Origin: JANNSO01 sp964485395
GTDB taxonomy: Bacteria; Spirochaetota; Spirochaetia; Treponematales; UBA12059
Assembly (NCBI GenBank): GCA_964485395.1
Contig: CAZAJF010000006.1
Coordinates: 1-64,000 of the forward strand
DNA: 64,000 nucleotides
Direction: 5' to 3'
Shown piece by piece: positions 49,227-57,965 of the stretch. Made by a program: the position numbers and the translations under genes. The notes beneath the pieces are model-generated. The model did no database searches. It saw nothing but the letters and a program-made list of their open reading frames with translations, and was not told the origin of the DNA. Numbering within the stretch: position 1 is the stretch's first letter; each line of letters begins with the position of its first letter.

Positions 49227-51224
49227 ATGTCCAATTTTATTTCTCGGTTTACCGCTTTGCTCTCAAGCGCGACGGGATCGACCGATATCGATGCCGCGGC
49301 ATTGGAGGCTTTGCTTTTAGAATCGCCCGGCTTGATAAACCACATCGATGCTGACGGTAACAGCGCACTGCATTTGGCAGCGAATGCGCGGAATCTCCGA
49401 TGCGCGGAACTGCTTCTTGCTAATGGCGCGCTGGTGGATATCGCGGATCCCGACGGGCATACCGCGTCGTTCTACGCTGCCCTGAACGACGACTGCGCCA
49501 TGCTGGAACTACTGGAACGAAACGGGGCGGATTTAGGCCGGACGGCCAGCTTCGGAGGAAGCCTCCTGCATTATGCGGCAATGTATTCCGGGGGAACAGC
49601 GATCCGCTGGCTGGCCGCGCGCGGGCTGGACGTCAACGGCCGGTCCATCAACGAGGAAACGCCGCTACAGTGGGCAATGTACCGCAGGAACCTTCGCGCG
49701 ATCGACGTACTAGTGGAACTGGGAGCCGGTCTTCGCGGCGTTTCCGATATCTGGGGCAATACCGTGCTTACCGCGGCCATTCTCGCAGGGAGCCTGGAAT
49801 GCACCGCAGCTCTCCTGGATCGCGGAGCCGATATCAACGAGCGCAGCCCGGAATTGGGCCGCACGCCGCTGCATGCCGCCGTAGGACCCGCGAATCACCG
49901 CATCTCCCCCGATATCGTTGGCGTGCTTCTGGACCGGGGTGCCGCCCCGGACTCCGCCCTGGACGACGGAACTACCGCGCTCGCGTGGGCCTGTACCGGC
50001 GAAGACCCGCGTATCGTAAAACTGCTTCTGGACCGTGGAGCCAAGGCCGATGATAGGCACACCCTGCATCCGGCTCTCCGGTCGGGCAACGACGAGATAA
50101 TCGACATGATACTTACTGCGGCGGGCAAAGAAGCTCATGTTGACGATGCGGGAAAGACAGCGCTGCACCTGGCCTCGGAAAAGGGCAAGGCTTCGGTGGT
50201 TAAGGAATTATTGCTTCGCGGATTCAAAGTCGACGTACGCGATGCTTCCGGCATGACTCCGCTTCATTACGCGGCTGCAGGAGGCTTTCCCGAAATTGCA
50301 GCAATTCTGCTGGATTCCGGCGCATCCATCGATGCGGCCGATGCGCAAGGCGTCACAGCGCTCGCCTATGCGGAAAAACACGGAAACCCGGCCGTCGCAT
50401 CGATTCTATCTGGACGAGGAGCCAAGGCTCCTGCAAAAAAAGAGTCGGCAATTCCTCCGTTTACGGCTCCGGGAAGCTTGAAACGCGGAGAGGCGGTCGT
50501 TCGCTATCTGGGACATTCGGGATGGGCGGTGGAAACCGAGGCCAATATATTAATTTTCGATTACTGGAATGCGGGATCCGGAAACAACCCCGATGCATCC
50601 ATCGCAAACGGCCGGCTCGTCGCCGGGGAACTGGCCGGCCGCACGGTAACGATATTCGCAAGCATGGTGTTTCCTGATCATTTTGACCCCGGTATCTTTA
50701 CGCTGGCGGGCGAAGGTACGCAAATCGCCTACGTGTACGGCTTCGACCCGAACCGCAAGGATAACCCGTACCAGGGCCCGGCATACGTGGATATCGGGCT
50801 TGGCAAGACCGCGCGTATCGGCGATATCGAAGTTACCACCTTAACCTCAACCGCGGGCGGCGCCGGATTCCTCGTGGTCGCGGATGGGCTCACGATATTT
50901 CACGCCGGCGACCATACGAATCGCCGGGCAGACCTCTCGGGGCCTTTCAAGGCCGAAATCGACCTGCTGGCCCGCAGGAAATCCGGTATCGATATAGCTT
51001 TTCTGCCTGTCGGAGGACCGGTGATGGCCGCCGAGCCGATCGTGTCCATAGGTTCGGACTATGCGATCAAAGCATTGAATCCGGCGATGGTTTTTCCGAT
51101 GCACGAGGGCAGTCGGGAACATAAGTACTCCGGTTTCGCCGCGGCCATGCAACCCCGGCATCCGGGAGTCATTTTCTCGGCAGCGCGCAATCGGGGAGAT
51201 TACTTTCGGTACAATCGTTCCTGA
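49227..51224 (+). CDS. Ankyrin repeats fused to a degenerate metallo-beta-lactamase fold
   Basis: 665 residues, no signal peptide. About ten ankyrin repeats cover residues 25-410 ('GNSALHLAANARNLRCAELLLANGALVDI', 'GMTPLHYAAAGGFPEIAAILLDSGASID'). From about 430 a UlaG-like MBL-fold hydrolase begins. Its metal motif reads M480-V-F-P-D484-H485-F-D487 in place of H-x-H-x-D-H-x-D, so two of the usual ligands are gone. GDH (in IFHAGDHTNRR) and a late His (MHEGSREHKY) remain. It may be a binding-only or single-metal enzyme. GGAGG lies before the ATG. Transcribed divergently from radC. Confidence 0.85.
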   Translation: MSNFISRFTALLSSATGSTDIDAAALEALLLESPGLINHIDADGNSALHLAANARNLRCAELLLANGALVDIADPDGHTASFYAALNDDCAMLELLERNGADLGRTASFGGSLLHYAAMYSGGTAIRWLAARGLDVNGRSINEETPLQWAMYRRNLRAIDVLVELGAGLRGVSDIWGNTVLTAAILAGSLECTAALLDRGADINERSPELGRTPLHAAVGPANHRISPDIVGVLLDRGAAPDSALDDGTTALAWACTGEDPRIVKLLLDRGAKADDRHTLHPALRSGNDEIIDMILTAAGKEAHVDDAGKTALHLASEKGKASVVKELLLRGFKVDVRDASGMTPLHYAAAGGFPEIAAILLDSGASIDAADAQGVTALAYAEKHGNPAVASILSGRGAKAPAKKESAIPPFTAPGSLKRGEAVVRYLGHSGWAVETEANILIFDYWNAGSGNNPDASIANGRLVAGELAGRTVTIFASMVFPDHFDPGIFTLAGEGTQIAYVYGFDPNRKDNPYQGPAYVDIGLGKTARIGDIEVTTLTSTAGGAGFLVVADGLTIFHAGDHTNRRADLSGPFKAEIDLLARRKSGIDIAFLPVGGPVMAAEPIVSIGSDYAIKALNPAMVFPMHEGSREHKYSGFAAAMQPRHPGVIFSAARNRGDYFRYNRS

Positions 51225-51236
51225 AACGCATAATAT

Positions 51237-51265
51237 TTGCCAAACCACCAAATAAAACGTATACT
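51237..51265 (+). promoter_or_regulatory. Rubrerythrin promoter
   Basis: TTGCCA and TATACT separated by exactly 17 nt, just downstream of the ankyrin-MBL stop. Transcription would start near 51272, giving a ~110-nt leader that contains the hairpin at 51276-51314. Confidence 0.7.
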
Positions 51266-51275
51266 CAAGCCTGTT

Positions 51276-51314
51276 GGGCGCCTCGAAAAACTCGGTTGGT
51301 TTCTCGAGGTGCCC
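51276..51314 (+). promoter_or_regulatory. Hairpin in the rubrerythrin leader
   Basis: GGGCGCCTCGA and TCGAGGTGCCC form an 11-bp stem (one G-U) around a 17-nt loop, near the predicted 5' end of the message. There is no T-run, so it is more likely a stabilising or regulatory RNA element than a terminator. Confidence 0.5.
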
Positions 51315-51384
51315 CGTTGTTCGATTGGCAAGAAAAGCCGCAGCGACGTTTTTTTGCGTCGCAATTTCCGACCAAGGAGACCGT

Positions 51385-51960
51385 ATGAAAAGTGTGAAGG
51401 GTACGAAAACAGAAAAAAACCTGATGGCCGCTTTCGCGGGCGAGTCTCAGGCGCGAAACCGCTATACCTATTTCGCGAGCAAGGCGAAGGACGAAGGTTT
51501 TATCCAGATAGCCGCCGTGTTCGAAGAAACCGCCAATCAGGAGAAAGAACACGCGAAACGCCTGTTCAAGCTGATGGAAGGCGGAGAAATAACGATTACC
51601 GGGACATTCCCCGCCGGTCCCGTGGGAACCACTTCGGAAAACCTCAAGGAAGCCGCAGGCGGAGAGAACTACGAATGGAAGGAAATGTATCCGTCGTTCG
51701 CCAAAATTGCCAAGGAAGAAGGCCTGGACGCCATAGCCACTATTTTTGAATCCATCGCGCGCGCGGAAAAACAGCATGCGAAGCGCTATGAAGGCCTGAA
51801 GGCCAATGTGGATAAAGGCACCGTGTTCAAGACCGAGAAAGATTCGGTTTGGATCTGCCGCAACTGCGGCTACATCGCCGAGGGCAAGGAAGCGCCGAAA
51901 GCCTGCCCTGCCTGCGCGCATCCCCAAGCCTATTTTGAGCTGCTCGAAGAAAACTGGTGA
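51385..51960 (+). CDS. rbr: Rubrerythrin
   Basis: 191 residues. A peroxidase that reduces H2O2 in anaerobes. The N-terminal ferritin-like diiron domain has 'AFAGESQARNRYTYFASKA', 'FEETANQEKEHAKRLF' and 'SIARAEKQHAKRY' (Glu and His diiron ligands). The C-terminal rubredoxin domain has CRNCG and CPACAHP binding FeS4. The AAGGAG site precedes the ATG at 51385. First gene of a peroxide/superoxide defence cluster with superoxide reductase and rubredoxin. Confidence 0.96.
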   Translation: MKSVKGTKTEKNLMAAFAGESQARNRYTYFASKAKDEGFIQIAAVFEETANQEKEHAKRLFKLMEGGEITITGTFPAGPVGTTSENLKEAAGGENYEWKEMYPSFAKIAKEEGLDAIATIFESIARAEKQHAKRYEGLKANVDKGTVFKTEKDSVWICRNCGYIAEGKEAPKACPACAHPQAYFELLEENW

Positions 51961-51968
51961 CAAAGAAA

Positions 51969-51991
51969 ATTCAATCCGGAACGGATTGAAT
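51969..51991. repeat. Palindrome ATTCAATCCG, rbr-dfx gap (first)
   Basis: Perfect 10-bp arms ATTCAATCCG / CGGATTGAAT around GAA, 9 nt after the rubrerythrin stop. A variant of the dispersed palindrome at 14570. Confidence 0.75.
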
Positions 51992-52012
51992 ATCGATACT
52001 TTTGGATCTGAC

Positions 52013-52038
52013 AATTCCATCCGGGTGCGGATTGAATT
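52013..52038. repeat. Palindrome AATTCNATCCG, rbr-dfx gap (second)
   Basis: AATTCCATCCG / CGGATTGAATT (one mismatch) around GGTG, 22 bp after the first palindrome and 24 bp before the superoxide reductase start codon. It may tune readthrough from rbr or bind a regulator. Confidence 0.7.
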
Positions 52039-52062
52039 GAGTTGGTTATGAGGAGGCATAAG

Positions 52063-52437
52063 ATGATTACAGTCAATCAAGTGTACCGCTGCGAAAAATG
52101 CGGAAATATCGTGGAAGTGCTCTTTGCCGGCGGCGGCGAGCTCGTCTGCTGCGGCCAGCCCATGAAGCTTCTCGTGGAGAACACGACCGAAGCCGCCAAG
52201 GAAAAACATATACCCGTCATCGAGAAGATCGCGGACGGCTATCGCGTCACCGTGGGCGCCGTGGCGCATCCCATGGAAGAAAAACACTCGATTCAATGGA
52301 TCGAGCTGATAGCGGACGGCATCGTGTACCGCGCCGTCCTTGCGCCCGGCGGAAAGCCGGAAGCCGAATTCAAGGTAAAGGCTGCCAAGGTAAGCGCACG
52401 GGAATATTGCAATCTTCACGGCCTCTGGAAGGCATAA
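52063..52437 (+). CDS. dfx: Desulfoferrodoxin (superoxide reductase)
   Basis: 124 residues. Reduces superoxide to hydrogen peroxide. The N-terminal desulforedoxin domain has CEKCG and VCCGQPM (four Cys, centre I). The C-terminal catalytic domain has 'EKHIPVIEK', 'VGAVAHPMEEKHSIQWIEL' and CNLHG, supplying the four His and one Cys of centre II and the catalytic Glu/Lys. The GAGGAGG site lies 8 nt before the ATG at 52063. Partner rubredoxin is encoded next. Confidence 0.96.
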   Translation: MITVNQVYRCEKCGNIVEVLFAGGGELVCCGQPMKLLVENTTEAAKEKHIPVIEKIADGYRVTVGAVAHPMEEKHSIQWIELIADGIVYRAVLAPGGKPEAEFKVKAAKVSAREYCNLHGLWKA

Positions 52438-52475
52438 AACCAAGTATCGGCATCAAACTTCAGAGGAGATGATGG

Positions 52476-52637
52476 ATGAAGAAATTCGTATGTGACGTAT
52501 GCGGCTATATTTATGATCCGGAGCTCGGAGACCCCGATTCCAAAATGCCCGCAGGAACCAGTTTCGACGCCTTGCCGGACTCGTGGGTATGCCCCCTCTG
52601 CGGCGCAGGTAAAGATAACTTCAGCCCTGTCGAATAG
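52476..52637 (+). CDS. Rubredoxin
   Basis: 53 residues: MKKFVCDVCGYIYDPELGD, then PDSWVCPLCGAGKDNF. The pairs Cys-x2-Cys-Gly-Tyr and Cys-Pro-x-Cys-Gly bind one iron. It is the likely electron donor to superoxide reductase and rubrerythrin. The ribosome site is AGAGGAG upstream of the ATG at 52476. It lies 38 nt downstream of dfx and is followed by a strong terminator, closing the cluster. Confidence 0.96.
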   Translation: MKKFVCDVCGYIYDPELGDPDSKMPAGTSFDALPDSWVCPLCGAGKDNFSPVE

Positions 52638-52647
52638 GCGGGAGCCC

Positions 52648-52677
52648 GGCCCCCCGAATACCGGGGGGTCATTTTTT
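52648..52677 (+). terminator. Terminator of the rbr-dfx-rubredoxin cluster
   Basis: GGCCCCCCG-AATAC-CGGGGGGTC stem followed by ATTTTTT, 10 nt after the rubredoxin stop. Strong GC stem and T-run. Confidence 0.93.
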
Positions 52678-52692
52678 ATGCATGGAGCAGGT

Positions 52693-52983
52693 ATGATCTC
52701 ACGGGAAGAATTTGTTTTTACCATCGGCTATGACGGAACCACCGCGATGGTGGATTCCAAGGCGAAAGCGAAGTACGGGAAGCTGTCCACGATGGAACTG
52801 GCCAGGCAAGGCTTGTTCCGGGCAGCGTTCGCCTCGGCGCTTTTCAGCAAAAACGAACCTGAATTCAAGAATTTCGCAGAATACTTCAACGGAGTATCGG
52901 GCACTGCCTATACGACCGTCGAGGAATTCAAGCGTCTCTTCGGCGTCAACGTGGAAACGGTGAAGCGAGTCTTGTCCCTTTGA
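52693..52983 (+). CDS. Small hypothetical protein
   Basis: 96 residues, no signal peptide. Begins MISREEFVFTIGYDGTTAMVDSKAKAKYGKLSTMELARQG and ends in 'EFKRLFGVNVETVKRVLSL'. It reads as a compact helical protein with one beta segment. Family not recognised; homologues seem plausible in other spirochaetes. The ATG at 52693 has GGAG 5 nt upstream and lies 16 bp after the terminator, so it has its own promoter or depends on readthrough. Confidence 0.7.
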   Translation: MISREEFVFTIGYDGTTAMVDSKAKAKYGKLSTMELARQGLFRAAFASALFSKNEPEFKNFAEYFNGVSGTAYTTVEEFKRLFGVNVETVKRVLSL

Positions 52984-52987
52984 CGGA

Positions 52988-53015
52988 AAATTCAATTCGT
53001 AAACGAATTGAATTT
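52988..53015. repeat. Dispersed palindrome AAATTCAATTCG (copy 4)
   Basis: Arms AAATTCAATTCG and CGAATTGAATTT are identical to those at 14570-14597, with loop TAAA instead of TTTA. It lies exactly between two convergent stop codons (52983 and 53022), fitting a bidirectional terminator. Confidence 0.85.
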
Positions 53016-53021
53016 CTCGGG

Positions 53022-54239
53022 TCAGCGCTTTTCCGCGGAAACGATGAAGCCTTTCAGGTAGCGCGATTCCGGGTAGCCGGAGACAATGGGGTGGTCGGGA
53101 GCCTGGCAGAGTTCCTGGATGTATCGCAGGCGCATGCCGGTATCGGCGGCCGCCGCTTCCAAGGTATCAAGGAAGCGCTCGCGAGACAGCCAGAACGAGC
53201 ATGAGAAGGTAGCCAGGATTCCGCCCTCGCCCAAGAGTTTGAGCGCCCGCACGTTTATTTCCCGATACCCGCGAATGGCACCGTCTACGGACGCCCGGTT
53301 TTTGGCGAAGGCAGGCGGGTCCAGCACGATAAGGCCATAGGGCCCTTTGGATGCCGTCTCGTCCCGCAGGAAATCAAAAGCGTTCGCCGCGTGGGTGGCT
53401 ATGAGTGCGTCCAGCCCGTTGGCTTTGGCATTGGCGGCAACAGCGCTCACGGCATCGAAAGAAGCATCCACGGCAAGGACGCTCTGCGCTCCGGCAGCAG
53501 CGGCCGCCAGGGAAAAACCACCCTCGTTGCAGAACATGTCCAGCACTTTTTTTCCGCGCGCGTGGGCGGCAACCAAGGCGCGGTTTTCCCGCTGGTCCAT
53601 AAACCAGCCGGTCTTTTGCCCTTCCCCGATATGCACGCCGAACTTAAGCCCATTTTCGGTAATCGAGATGCTTTTAGGGACGCTGCCCAAAATTACGCCC
53701 GTCTTGGGTTCGAGTCCCTCAAGCTTGCGCACCGAGGCTTCGCTCCGTTCCATTATTCCGTCCGGCGCCAGCGCCTCGGAGAGCAGCTTTAGGATCATGT
53801 CGCGGCGGCGATCCATGCCGAACGATAAAAACTGCACCGAAAGCCAAGAGCCCTTGGCTCCCGTCGCGTCGCTTCCCACGAATCGGTCTACGATAAGACC
53901 GGGCAACCCATCGGCTTCCGCGAATAGAATCCTGGCGCAGTCGGCATCGAAGTTTCGGCACTGCCTGCGCAGCACTACGGCTTTTTGGATGCGCGCGCGC
54001 ACGAGCTCTTCCGACAGGGCAATGTCGTCCGCGGAATACAGGCGAATCCTGATTTTAGAGCTGGGGCTGTAGATGCCCGTGCCCATGAAGCGCTTTTGCG
54101 AGGAAAAAACGTGAACCTCGTCTCCGGGCTCGGCGTTGCCGGCGATGCGGCCGATCTCGTTGTTGTAAACCCAGGGGTGCCCGCGGAGGAGCCTGTCTTC
54201 TTCGTGCTGCTTAAGGTATGCCGATGCCAGTGTTCTCAT
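53022..54239 (-). CDS. rlmI: rRNA large-subunit methyltransferase, RlmI-type
   Basis: 405 residues. N-terminal PUA-like domain ('RLLRGHPWVYNNEIGRIAGNAEPGDEVHVFSS') then a class I SAM methyltransferase with 'KKVLDMFCNEGGFSLAAAAAGA' (motif I), 'LDPPAFAKN' (motif IV) and 'FSCSFWLS'. RlmI makes 5-methylcytosine-1962 in 23S rRNA. The Cys of the 'SCS' region fits the C5-methyltransferase chemistry. The ATG is at 54239. The next gene upstream on the same strand ends 42 nt away. Confidence 0.9.
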   Translation of the reverse strand: MRTLASAYLKQHEEDRLLRGHPWVYNNEIGRIAGNAEPGDEVHVFSSQKRFMGTGIYSPSSKIRIRLYSADDIALSEELVRARIQKAVVLRRQCRNFDADCARILFAEADGLPGLIVDRFVGSDATGAKGSWLSVQFLSFGMDRRRDMILKLLSEALAPDGIMERSEASVRKLEGLEPKTGVILGSVPKSISITENGLKFGVHIGEGQKTGWFMDQRENRALVAAHARGKKVLDMFCNEGGFSLAAAAAGAQSVLAVDASFDAVSAVAANAKANGLDALIATHAANAFDFLRDETASKGPYGLIVLDPPAFAKNRASVDGAIRGYREINVRALKLLGEGGILATFSCSFWLSRERFLDTLEAAAADTGMRLRYIQELCQAPDHPIVSGYPESRYLKGFIVSAEKR

Positions 54240-54281
54240 GCCTTCAATGCTAGACTGCCCGGCGACACCATTGCAAGAGGC

Positions 54282-54923
54282 TTAAGGCTCCCCGCCCTCA
54301 AGCGGAATCTTTATTTCTCCATGACCGATTACCGACGGTATCAGGCTCCCCGAGCTCACCCCGGCAAGCCTATCCCGGAACTCGGCGAGCCGCTCATCCA
54401 CGACGCACGCTTCCAAGCTGACTGTTTCGGCGAATTTCTCGTTTAAGACGAGTATCTTCGAGTCGTCGAGCAGCCTCCGTACCCGATCGAAGATTTCATA
54501 GGATACATTCAGGGATACGGTCGTGGCAGGCGTAAGACTCGCTCGCCTTACCGCGGATACAACAAGTTTTCCGGCTTGCGAATAAGCCTTGACGAGACCT
54601 CCGGTGCCAAGCAGCGTGCCCCCGAAGTATCGGCTTACCACCACGGCTATATCTCCCATGCCCGACCCTTTTACGACGGCGAGCAAAGGTCGGCCCGAGG
54701 TTCCGGATGGCTCCCCGTCGTCCGAGCAGAACTCGCTCACGGAACTTCCTCCCCCGATGATCCATGCGGGAACGTGATGGGAAGCATCCGCGAATTCGGC
54801 ACGCGTCGCGGCGAGGAACGCCCGCGCTTCCTCATGGCAGGTAATGGGAGAGAGGCTTGCTATGAATCTGGAATTCAGGACGACGAGCTCCCGCCGTGCG
54901 GATTCCATAGGTACGGTTCGCAT
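54282..54923 (-). CDS. YigZ/IMPACT-family protein
   Basis: 213 residues. The signature 'SDDGEPSGTSGRPLLAVV' and 'VVVSRYFGGTLLGTGGLVKAYSQA' identify the IMPACT N-terminal domain; a ferredoxin-like second domain (DUF1949) occupies the C-terminus. Members are proposed to act on translation or protein quality control, but the reaction is unsettled. It may be transcribed with the rlmI gene downstream. Coding sequence complete. Confidence 0.92.
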   Translation of the reverse strand: MRTVPMESARRELVVLNSRFIASLSPITCHEEARAFLAATRAEFADASHHVPAWIIGGGSSVSEFCSDDGEPSGTSGRPLLAVVKGSGMGDIAVVVSRYFGGTLLGTGGLVKAYSQAGKLVVSAVRRASLTPATTVSLNVSYEIFDRVRRLLDDSKILVLNEKFAETVSLEACVVDERLAEFRDRLAGVSSGSLIPSVIGHGEIKIPLEGGEP

Positions 54924-55102
54924 CGCTCGAGTATGCCATATCGATTAATCTTATGCTATTCCACGCTTGTTTTTTACTACCGGCGGCGATATATTAAAGC
55001 CTTGTGTGCAGGGTCGTCGCGCGTTGCGGACATCAGGCATACGCTGCGGCTATACGCGCGGCATCGCCCCGGACAGGGGCAAACAATTTTTTTGGAGGTC
55101 GT

Positions 55103-55825
55103 ATGACTCTTGGAAAACGCATTACGGCAATTATATTCGCCTTGCTCGCCAGCATTCCTGTCTTCGCGGACATATTCGTGAGAGGCGACGGCAAAGTCAC
55201 GGAAAGCATCCGCAAGGTAAGCGGTTTCGACGCCTTGGACGTTTCCGGCGTCGCCCAGATCACCGTTTCGGAAGGCAAGGATTACTCGGTTATCGTGGAA
55301 ACGGATTCCAACCTTCAGTCGGTCTTCGAGACGAAAGTAAAGGGAAACGTACTCGTACTCGGTTTCAAGCCGGGTACCAGCATCAGCCATGTTACCAAAC
55401 TCAACGTGGCCATTACCATGCCCAAATTATCAGCAGTATCAATTTCCGGCACTTCGGCCATAACGCTCGCGGACAAATTCTCCGGCGGCTCGCTCGGCGT
55501 GGACATCTCCGGAAACGGCGAGTTTTCAGGTGCGCTCGATTATAAAAACGTAGCGCTGGATGGCTCAGGGTCCTCATCCTTCAATATTTCTGGAAAAGCC
55601 GAAAAGATCGTCGCCGGCATTTCCGGCGCTGCCAATATCAATGCAAAAAGCTTTTCGGTCGCCAAGGCCGTCATAGATATCAGCGGCGTAGGTTCGGTGC
55701 GCATCGCGGTCAGCGAAACCCTTGAGGTAAGCATCAGCGGCGCAGGTTCCGTTACCTATTACGGCAATCCCAAAAACATCAAGCAGGATATTTCCGGAGT
55801 CGGAAGCATCAAGCAAGGTTCCTGA
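55103..55825 (+). CDS. Exported DUF2807 (GIN-domain) protein
   Basis: 240 residues. A signal peptide (MTLGKRITAIIFALLASIPVFA) is followed by a head-GIN/DUF2807 right-handed beta-helix with repeated S-G-x-G turns ('VSISGTSAITLADKFSGGSLGVDISGNGEF', 'VSISGAGSVTYYG'). Members are predicted periplasmic or surface adhesins; function unproven. The GGAGG site precedes the ATG at 55103; the earlier in-frame ATG at 55004 is rejected because the signal peptide starts here. Confidence 0.88.
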   Translation: MTLGKRITAIIFALLASIPVFADIFVRGDGKVTESIRKVSGFDALDVSGVAQITVSEGKDYSVIVETDSNLQSVFETKVKGNVLVLGFKPGTSISHVTKLNVAITMPKLSAVSISGTSAITLADKFSGGSLGVDISGNGEFSGALDYKNVALDGSGSSSFNISGKAEKIVAGISGAANINAKSFSVAKAVIDISGVGSVRIAVSETLEVSISGAGSVTYYGNPKNIKQDISGVGSIKQGS

Positions 55826-55832
55826 TCAGGAA

Positions 55833-55882
55833 AGGCGCCTTCTTAAAACGAGAGTTTTGTGAGGGCGCTTATAGTTTTTTTT
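55833..55882 (+). terminator. Terminator of the DUF2807 gene
   Basis: AGGCGCC / GGCGCTT stem enclosing an AAAAC-GAGA-GTTTT inner hairpin, followed by ATAG and eight T. It ends 8 nt past the stop codon. Confidence 0.85.
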
Positions 55883-55953
55883 CCTCTTTTATAAAATTCC
55901 GGCTCAAAACACGCTATACTACTCAAGAAGAGACCGAAACCCGGAGGAAGTAT

Positions 55954-57957
55954 ATGCGAAAACTATTTGGTGCCTTTTTTGTTTTTCTAGTGTGTATGTG
56001 CCTTATCGCTTCCTGTACGGGAGCTCCAAAAGGTACGCCCCAACCGGAAATTGCATCAGACAGGGTCGGCGCTCCCGGATCGACTCCGGGAGCGACTCCC
56101 GCACCTCCACCGGGCGAACCCTATGCAGGGGCGGGCACGACGGCGACACCTGCGGACAAAGACTCGGGAAAACCGGAAAAACTAGCTGAGGAGGTTGCCA
56201 AAGCCGGTACGGCGGCTACAACATCCGACGACAAGGCTAAAAAAGACACCGAAGGCACCGTAAGCCCTTCCACGACGCCTATGGTTGCGGACGCCCTCCG
56301 GGGTAGTACGGCAACGGGTGAAACGACATGGACCGAGGCAGCTCCCGCAAAGCCGCCTGCCGCGAGCCCCACGACTACCGCCGGCACCGTTGGGTCCGCC
56401 AAAAAACCCGTGGCATCGGCATCGGGCCTCAAAGCGGGCTTTTCGGACGACAACGCGCAATTCAACTACTTTGTGGACTTCCTGAAAAAATACGCCACAG
56501 TTCCGCATCTGGATTTCGATATCAGCGAGCGCCTGGCCATCCGGGTTCTGGACGTAGACGGCAAGCCGGTCGCCAATGCGCAGGTTTCCATATACGCTCC
56601 GGCCTCGGCAGGGTCCAACAAGGCAGGGAAGCTGCTGGCGGCGGGAACGAGTTTCTCCGACGGCATATTCCGGTTCTACCCCAAAGCGCAGGCGGGCGAC
56701 GCGAAATCGTTCCTGGCGGCCATCGGCGGCAGCCAGAGCCTTATTCCCGTACAGAGAGACGGCAAGCGCACGGTGGACATCAAGCTCGGCATCAAGAGAG
56801 CCGTACCCGCGCCCGTTCCGCTGGACGTGCTGTTCGTCATGGATACCACCGGTTCCATGGGCGAGGAAATCGAGCGGCTCCGCTCCACCATCGAGATCAT
56901 CCACTCCAACATATCCGCGCTCAAGCCAAGGCCGCTCGTGCGATTCGGCATGGTTCTCTACAAGGACCGCGGTGATGCTTATATAACCGAGATCGTGCCC
57001 TTCACCGGCGACGTCGACGCCTTTCAGCGGGAGCTGGACAAAGTGAGCGCCTCGGGCGGCGGCGACGGGCCGGAAGACCTCGAGACCGCCCTCGACGACG
57101 CCGTGAACAAGATGGACTGGAACAAGGACGGCGTGCGCACCGTATTCGTGGTCACCGACGCGGAGCCCCACCTGGACTACTACCATGAATACACCTACAT
57201 GGACGCCGCCAACGACGCCAGGGCCAAGGGAATAAAAATTTACACCATTGGCACGGGCGGGCTTCCCCTGGAGGGGGAATACGTGCTCAGGCAGGTATCC
57301 CAGCTTACGGAAGGCAAGTATATATTCCTGACGTACGGCGAGAAGACGGAGGCGGGCGGCGGCACCGAAGGTTCGGTAAGCCACCATACGGGCGCCAATT
57401 TTACCACGGACAAGCTCGAGGCCATCATCATCCGATTCGTGCGCGACGAAGTAGCCAACCTCTCCGATACGCCGCCGGTCGTGGACGAGAGCTATTTCAC
57501 CGCGGACAAGATAAGCGCCGAAAGCCGCGACCAGACCCTGGACGCCCTGTTCGAGGAAGCATTGGGCAACCTATCGGACTACTCCACGTTCAAGATAGAC
57601 GCGAGCACGACCTGCGCGGTCCTGCCCATAACTCCCATGGCCGATGGAATCGCGCCTACGGCCGAATATTTCGCGGAGCGGCTTTCCATGACCGGGGCCA
57701 AGGCCAAGCGCTTCAAGCTGGTGGAGCGAAAAGACCTGCAAAAAGTGCTTAAAGAGCTGGAACTGCAGCTTTCCGGCCTCGTGGACGACGCCAACGCCGC
57801 CAAGGTGGGACAATTCCTCGGGGCGGACATCCTGGTGGCCGGGACGCTGTACAAGCGCGCGGACCGCTATGAATTATTCTTGAAGCTGGTTCGGGTCTCC
57901 ACGGCCGAAGTGCTTGCGGTTACCAGGGCGAAGATAGACTTCGACCTGGGCCTGTAG
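55954..57957 (+). CDS. VWA-domain lipoprotein with CsgG/FlgO-like C-terminus
   Basis: 667 residues. Lipobox IASC (Cys21), then a ~140-residue Pro/Ala/Thr-rich linker. A beta domain ('ISERLAIRVLDVDGKPVANAQVSIY') precedes a von Willebrand A domain (about 285-480) with MIDAS motif DTTGSMG at Asp297 and 'GGDGPEDLETALDDAV'. The C-terminal ~130 residues ('VLPITPM...AEYFAERL...VERKDLQKVLKELELQLSGL...VGQFLGADILVAGTLYK') match the CsgG/FlgO/TolB-N-like family. Likely a periplasmic, lipid-tethered assembly factor. GGAGGAAG lies before the ATG. radA follows 8 nt downstream. Confidence 0.87.
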   Translation: MRKLFGAFFVFLVCMCLIASCTGAPKGTPQPEIASDRVGAPGSTPGATPAPPPGEPYAGAGTTATPADKDSGKPEKLAEEVAKAGTAATTSDDKAKKDTEGTVSPSTTPMVADALRGSTATGETTWTEAAPAKPPAASPTTTAGTVGSAKKPVASASGLKAGFSDDNAQFNYFVDFLKKYATVPHLDFDISERLAIRVLDVDGKPVANAQVSIYAPASAGSNKAGKLLAAGTSFSDGIFRFYPKAQAGDAKSFLAAIGGSQSLIPVQRDGKRTVDIKLGIKRAVPAPVPLDVLFVMDTTGSMGEEIERLRSTIEIIHSNISALKPRPLVRFGMVLYKDRGDAYITEIVPFTGDVDAFQRELDKVSASGGGDGPEDLETALDDAVNKMDWNKDGVRTVFVVTDAEPHLDYYHEYTYMDAANDARAKGIKIYTIGTGGLPLEGEYVLRQVSQLTEGKYIFLTYGEKTEAGGGTEGSVSHHTGANFTTDKLEAIIIRFVRDEVANLSDTPPVVDESYFTADKISAESRDQTLDALFEEALGNLSDYSTFKIDASTTCAVLPITPMADGIAPTAEYFAERLSMTGAKAKRFKLVERKDLQKVLKELELQLSGLVDDANAAKVGQFLGADILVAGTLYKRADRYELFLKLVRVSTAEVLAVTRAKIDFDLGL

Positions 57958-57965
57958 AGCTACTC

